Assembly (NCBI GenBank): GCA_020430865.1
Contig: JAGQIY010000722.1
Span: 1-6,812, forward strand
Length of the DNA: 6,812 nucleotides
Direction: 5' to 3'
Source: Myxococcales bacterium
GTDB taxonomy: Bacteria; Myxococcota; Polyangia; Polyangiales; Polyangiaceae
This document shows positions 6,729 to 6,812 of the stretch, one piece after another. Made by a program: the position numbers and the translations under genes. The notes beneath the pieces are model-generated. The model was not told where the DNA came from and did not search any database. It saw only the letters and a list, made by a program, of their open reading frames with translations. Position 1 is the first letter of the stretch. Each line of letters opens with the position of its first letter.

Positions 6729-6812
6729 TTGCGCTGGGCCCTGACACTGGTCGCGCTGCTCGCCTCGGGAGCGGCGGGCGCCGCAGTGCCCGAGACCCAG
6801 CCTGCGCGAGTC
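6729..6812 (+). CDS. Possible start of a secreted protein, cut by the window end
   Basis: From TTG 6729 (or TTG 6720) the frame reads RWALTLVALLASGAAGAAVP and then ETQPARV: an Arg, a hydrophobic core and an Ala-rich cleavage region typical of a Sec signal peptide. About 23 of 28 codons end in G or C, as in the other genes here. No ATG or GTG start and no good ribosome binding site are visible, which is the weak point. The frame continues past the window. A competing open frame from ATG 6629 has poor third-position GC and is less likely. Confidence 0.42.
   Translation, partial: MRWALTLVALLASGAAGAAVPETQPARV

Noticed and set aside
6629..6812. Open frame from ATG 6629 to the window end
   Set aside because: Third-position GC is low and the second half is Arg/Gly-rich, as expected for a shadow of the signal-peptide frame at 6729.

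Overview
The window is about 65-70 percent G+C with a strong third-position GC bias in every convincing gene. It combines type VI secretion parts, a Kup potassium transporter, an outer-membrane-protein relic and an AbiEii-type nucleotidyltransferase. This gene mix and codon style suggest a large-genome myxobacterium (Myxococcota, perhaps Polyangiales). That placement is an inference from style, not from a marker gene. Everything supported here lies on the + strand.

Left part (2-2535): the 3' end of a pentapeptide-repeat protein, whose reading frame is open to the window edge, is translationally coupled (ATGA overlap) to a VgrG spike protein. Such repeat tails are often found on DUF2169-type adaptor proteins that sit just upstream of vgrG in type VI secretion loci, so the pair probably belongs to a secretion cargo module. 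This VgrG is short: it stops where the C-terminal beta-helix needle would begin.

Middle (2536-3401): a 161-bp spacer is followed by the wreck of a small secreted beta-barrel protein, with a signal peptide in one frame and the C-terminal barrel strands in another. Then comes a 344-bp leader upstream of kup. The leader holds a candidate promoter and a block, about 3187-3377, that matches the landmarks of the ydaO-type cyclic-di-AMP riboswitch in order. That is the class of RNA expected in front of a potassium importer.

Right part (3402-6541): a complete Kup transporter, a short gap with a perfect hairpin, then a two-gene unit with a 4-bp overlap. The first gene of this unit encodes an unrecognised protein with a probable helix-turn-helix. 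The second encodes an AbiEii/MenA-like nucleotidyltransferase. The arrangement resembles an AbiE-type (type IV) toxin-antitoxin or phage-defence pair with an unfamiliar partner protein.

Right edge (6542-6812): about 190 bp without a clear gene, then the probable start of a secreted protein cut off by the window end. No tRNA, rRNA, CRISPR array or insertion sequence was seen.
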